From Campylobacter sp. MG1 (lineage in GTDB: Bacteria > Campylobacterota > Campylobacteria > Campylobacterales > Campylobacteraceae): 64,000 nucleotides of DNA. The notes under the pieces were generated by a model, which was not told the origin of the DNA, searched no databases, and saw nothing but the letters and a program-made list of their open reading frames with translations. The DNA is taken from assembly GCF_026616895.1 (NCBI RefSeq), contig NZ_JANYME010000005.1:102160-166159 (forward strand). The letters are read 5' to 3'. Both the position numbers and the translations under genes were made by a program. This document shows, one piece after another, positions 62,057 through 64,000 of this stretch. Position 1 is the stretch's first letter; the number at the start of each line of letters is the position of its first letter.

Positions 62057-62152
62057 TTATAATTTTTTAACTTCTTTTTCAAGTCTTATAACTTTAATTG
62101 ATAAAGTTAAAACGCTAACCGATAAAGCAAGTATTAAAACACTTGTAATCAT
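62057..62152 (-). CDS. 31-residue hydrophobic peptide, type-I-toxin-like
   Basis: The ATG at 62152 follows AAAAAGGAG with 5-6 nt spacing, so translation is likely. The peptide MITSVLILALSVSVLTLSIK plus VIRLEKEVKKL is one membrane helix with a basic tail, the usual look of type I toxins and other small membrane peptides. A -10 box and terminators on the opposite strand define an antisense transcript covering the coding region and ribosome-binding site. The leader of this mRNA contains two strong hairpins. Toxin function is inferred only from this arrangement. Confidence 0.5.
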   Translation of the reverse strand: MITSVLILALSVSVLTLSIKVIRLEKEVKKL

Positions 62153-62237
62153 TTTTTCTCCTTTTTATGTTAAAAATATCAAGGGTAAAACGATAATAAA
62201 GGGCTTTCGCCCTTTTTTCTAACGCTTGGCGTTTTTT
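62058..62237 (+). ncRNA. putative antisense RNA unit opposite the small peptide
   Basis: A TATAAT box at 62058-62063 is preceded by T-rich periodic sequence. Downstream are two terminator hairpins in the + direction: AAAGGGC-TTTC-GCCCTTT with a T6 run (62198-62218) and AACGC-TTG-GCGTT with a T6 run (62221-62237). The resulting transcript of about 150-170 nt would be fully complementary to the small peptide gene at 62057-62152 and its ribosome-binding site. Confidence 0.5.
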
Positions 62238-62450
62238 GCTTGTAAGATTGCAACCACTAGCAAAATTATCGCACTTATTAGATTGATGAAAGCTTTTCAT
62301 TTTGCTCTTTACTTTCTGTTTTAAAATTTACTTTATAACAATATCTGTTTTTTATCAATACAATCATTTAAAAATATGTTTATAAATCTATAAAATACAC
62401 CCTTTTTCTATATCATATCTTCAAACAATCAATTATGTCTTTTTAAATTT

Positions 62451-62459
62451 TTATCCACA
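62451..62459 (+). other. single DnaA-box-like 9-mer
   Basis: TTATCCACA, an exact consensus DnaA box, stands alone in an AT-rich stretch. Without neighbours it is weak evidence for an origin or DnaA control. Confidence 0.25.
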
Positions 62460-62502
62460 TACGGATTTCTTATAACATTATAAAAATTAAACTACCAAGG
62501 AT

Positions 62503-62657
62503 ATGATGAATTTATTAGAGTGTTTTATTTCCAACAACGATAATAAACAAATATTATTTAACAAAAAACTTAAAAACCAGCAAAGCTAAAAGAACAAGGC
62601 ATAATAAACGATGATAAATTTACACAAATGAAAGCCAAGCTTATTGCTAAAATGTGA
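62503..62657 (+). pseudogene. frameshifted remnant of a SHOCT-domain protein
   Basis: After CAAGG an ATG opens MMNLLECFISNNDNKQILF to a stop at about 62590. In the next frame KLKEQGIINDDKFTQMKAKL continues to TGA at 62655-62657. The latter is a SHOCT-type C-terminal motif (LKEQGII..E/DF..MKAKLL). One base change would join the two. Confidence 0.5.
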
Positions 62658-62658
62658 T

Positions 62659-62687
62659 TTGACAAATAAATTTAAATGAGTTAAAAT
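62659..62687 (+). promoter_or_regulatory. consensus promoter 1 for a small RNA
   Basis: TTGACA (62659-62664), 17-nt spacer, TAAAAT (62682-62687). A -35 this good is rare in Campylobacter DNA. It faces a structured, GC-richer stretch. Confidence 0.6.
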
Positions 62688-62693
62688 GCCATA

Positions 62694-62780
62694 CAAGAAA
62701 TGTTATGTGTTTATGGTATCATCGTTATGGGGCAACGGGTCATTGGCTGTAAACACTCAGCCCTCCTTTCTTACTTCTTA
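62694..62780 (+). ncRNA. putative small RNA 1
   Basis: The sequence downstream of promoter 1 is richer in G+C than its surroundings and can fold. GTGTTTATGGT (62707-62717) pairs with GCTGTAAACAC (62746-62756), 11 bp with G-U pairs, and CGTT/AACG closes a hairpin in between. The 3' end is not fixed; a weak hairpin GGCTG/CAGCC and T-rich tail lie near 62745-62775. No protein frame of note. Confidence 0.45.
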
Positions 62781-62785
62781 TAAAT

Positions 62786-62814
62786 TTGACAAGTAATGCA
62801 AAATCCACTAAAAT
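62786..62814 (+). promoter_or_regulatory. consensus promoter 2 for a small RNA
   Basis: TTGACA (62786-62791), 17-nt spacer, TAAAAT (62809-62814), the same elements and spacing as promoter 1. Confidence 0.6.
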
Positions 62815-62819
62815 ATCAC

Positions 62820-62902
62820 AATAACTACTATCAAGTAGAGATTTAAGACAAATGCGGCGAGTCCTCTTTATCTCGTTACTGAGCCGCTAGTAGTTATTTT
62901 TT
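62820..62902 (+). ncRNA. putative small RNA 2 with flush terminal stem
   Basis: Predicted transcription from promoter 2 would begin at about 62820, exactly where AATAACTACTA (62820-62830) starts. Its perfect complement TAGTAGTTATT (62888-62898) runs into T6 as terminator. Directly inside the 3' arm GCCGC (62883-62887) pairs with GCGGC (62854-62858). The RNA would be about 80 nt with both ends in one stem. I cannot assign a family. Confidence 0.55.
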
Positions 62903-63900
62903 ATAGATTATTTTACCTTGAGTTAAAATATCATTTAGGTAATCCTCTCTATCGCTTAAAAACATAGTTTTATTATTTATCACATCGCCTTTTTGATTTA
63001 CTACCATTACTAAAGCTTTTTTTATATTATCATCATAAAACCATTTTATATATGTTTTTTTTTGATGACTGACTTATCAAATCTAGGGTCTAATTCTTGA
63101 CTTAGTCTAATCTCATCAGGGTCATTTAATAATTTTGGAAAATAATCAATGTATAAATGACGATTGTTCTTTTTAATTTTTGGAGCATTTTTCTTTTTAT
63201 CCATAAAAAACATATCATCAAGCCTTATTACATCACCTATCTTATCAACTAATAATTCTCCTTTTTTAGCATTAAATCTTTCATAAACTTTATTTAAAGC
63301 CTCTTCATCGCTAAGATTTTCATAGCTTGGATTTTTTGGTAATTTATCAAGACTAAAACTTAGCTCAAGGTTTACATTATTACTTACACCAATCCTTTTA
63401 TCATACGCAAATTGCTCGTCTGCTATATTTGGTGGATTTATCATTATTTTATATTTTCTTGCTTCTTTTTCACTAATTGGTATTACATAACATTTGCAAT
63501 TATAGTCATTTGGTGGGTAATTTATCAGCCACCAAGCATCATCTTTATGGATTGCAACATTATGCATTTTAGAATGACTACTTCTACTTGTGCTAAGCTT
63601 TGCTGATTTGTAAAGCCAATATGTTTTATAAGTGTAGTTCATCATCACTTTTGCACGGCTTAGGTTATAAGCTCTTTGCATATTTGTTGTATAGATTGTT
63701 TTAAGTCTTGTTGAGTTTATATTTATTGCTCTTACTTCGCCTGTGAGTGGATTTACAATGTCTTTTTGTCCGTACCAGCCTTTATCACTTAAAGTAGCTT
63801 TTAAACCCTTTTTAAATTCATTAAATCCTACGCCATCTTTTTGAGCCTTTAACAAGCTTTCATGAATACCATCTAAAATATCTATTTTTATAATCTCATA
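62894..63900 (-). pseudogene. broken phage Mu F-like head morphogenesis gene
   Basis: From 63855 to 63046 a 269-residue frame encodes a Mu gpF/SPP1 gp7-type protein: TIYTTNMQRAYNLSRAKVM, then AIHKDDAWWLINYPPNDYNC and KCYVIPISEKEARK, the typical (H)..D..W..PP....C.C pattern. At a run of nine A (63055-63063, minus strand) the frame shifts; restoring one A continues KWFYDDNIKKALVMVVNQKG to a stop at 62894-62896. Upstream the frame stays open to 63900 without a start codon, so the N-terminus is missing. It is a prophage remnant. Confidence 0.75.
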
Positions 63901-64000
63901 CTAAAAAACATAATTAAGCAAATTATTTAAAGTAAAGGTTTTAAAAAGGCTAACCAATAAATAGTTTTTAAAGTAATAAATGAATATAATAATAAAAAAA

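Noticed and set aside
62115..62300. A 61-codon minus-strand frame over the two hairpins
   Set aside because: It has no ribosome-binding site, odd composition and runs through two terminator-like hairpins; the 31-codon frame next to it has a proper ribosome-binding site.
62451..62459. Replication origin
   Set aside because: Only one DnaA box and no dnaA, dnaN or cluster of boxes.
1..64000. CRISPR array or insertion sequence
   Set aside because: No regularly spaced repeats, cas genes, transposase frames or terminal inverted repeats with target duplications were seen.

Overview
The window is an AT-rich stretch (roughly a quarter G+C by eye) of a Campylobacter-type genome (Campylobacterota). 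The reasons are the very low G+C, short homopolymeric G tracts next to genes, TATAAT-type promoters with little -35 conservation, and several gene blocks whose order matches my memory of C. jejuni: rsmE-queD-queE-moaA-ubiA-miaA, mobA-NFACT-cdsA-dxr-pgp1, and upp-malic enzyme-gltX-SurA-like. I do not assign a species. The genome differs from C. jejuni by carrying a hydrogenase-4 operon, a selenocysteine tRNA with a selenium gene set, and a row of diguanylate cyclases.

Layout. 0-6.6 kb: rRNA methyltransferase, two paralogous small membrane proteins, queuosine genes (queD, queE), moaA, a UbiA-family prenyltransferase, miaA, and a membrane protein behind a poly-G promoter. 7-12.4 kb: a YceI protein, tRNA-Leu and tRNA-Arg, four GGDEF membrane proteins in one operon, and tRNA-Sec. 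12.4-19 kb: mobA, leuC, an NFACT protein, cdsA, dxr and the cell-shape peptidase pgp1. 19-28.4 kb: a hydrogenase-4 operon (hyfABCEFGHI, hycH, hycI) without hyfD. 28.9-31.8 kb: rpmJ-rpsM-rpsK-rpsD-rpoA-rplQ. 32-34.7 kb: a selenium operon (yedE, yedF/tusA-like, class V aminotransferase, DUF3343). 34.7-39.5 kb: an accessory patch with an orphan VirD4-like ATPase, two decayed copies of the DUF3343 gene end, and two opposed copies of a two-gene module, each behind a G tract that abuts a TATAAT box. 39.5-48.9 kb: infA, a Tat-exported transglutaminase with MerT/MerP-like genes, rhodanese, upp, malic enzyme, gltX, a shortened SurA-like protein, an EAL protein, a Y-family polymerase and tRNA-Glu. 49-61 kb: uracil permease, a nickel-type ABC transporter with two tandem binding proteins, a His-rich CDF efflux protein, an HxlR regulator with two matching operators, an MBL hydrolase, and a copper chaperone with a copper ATPase. 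61-64 kb: decayed and phage-derived DNA with a type-I-toxin-like locus, two probable small RNAs and a broken Mu-F-like gene.

The metabolic genes fit together. Hydrogenase-4 forms formate hydrogenlyase with a formate dehydrogenase, which is not in this window. That system needs nickel (nik genes), molybdopterin (moaA, mobA) and, if the dehydrogenase is a selenoprotein, selenium (selC, yedE/yedF cluster).

The least explained parts are the 34.7-39.5 kb phase-variable module, the pair of promoter-terminator small RNA candidates at 62.66-62.90 kb, and the small hydrophobic peptide with an antisense transcript unit at 62.05-62.24 kb.
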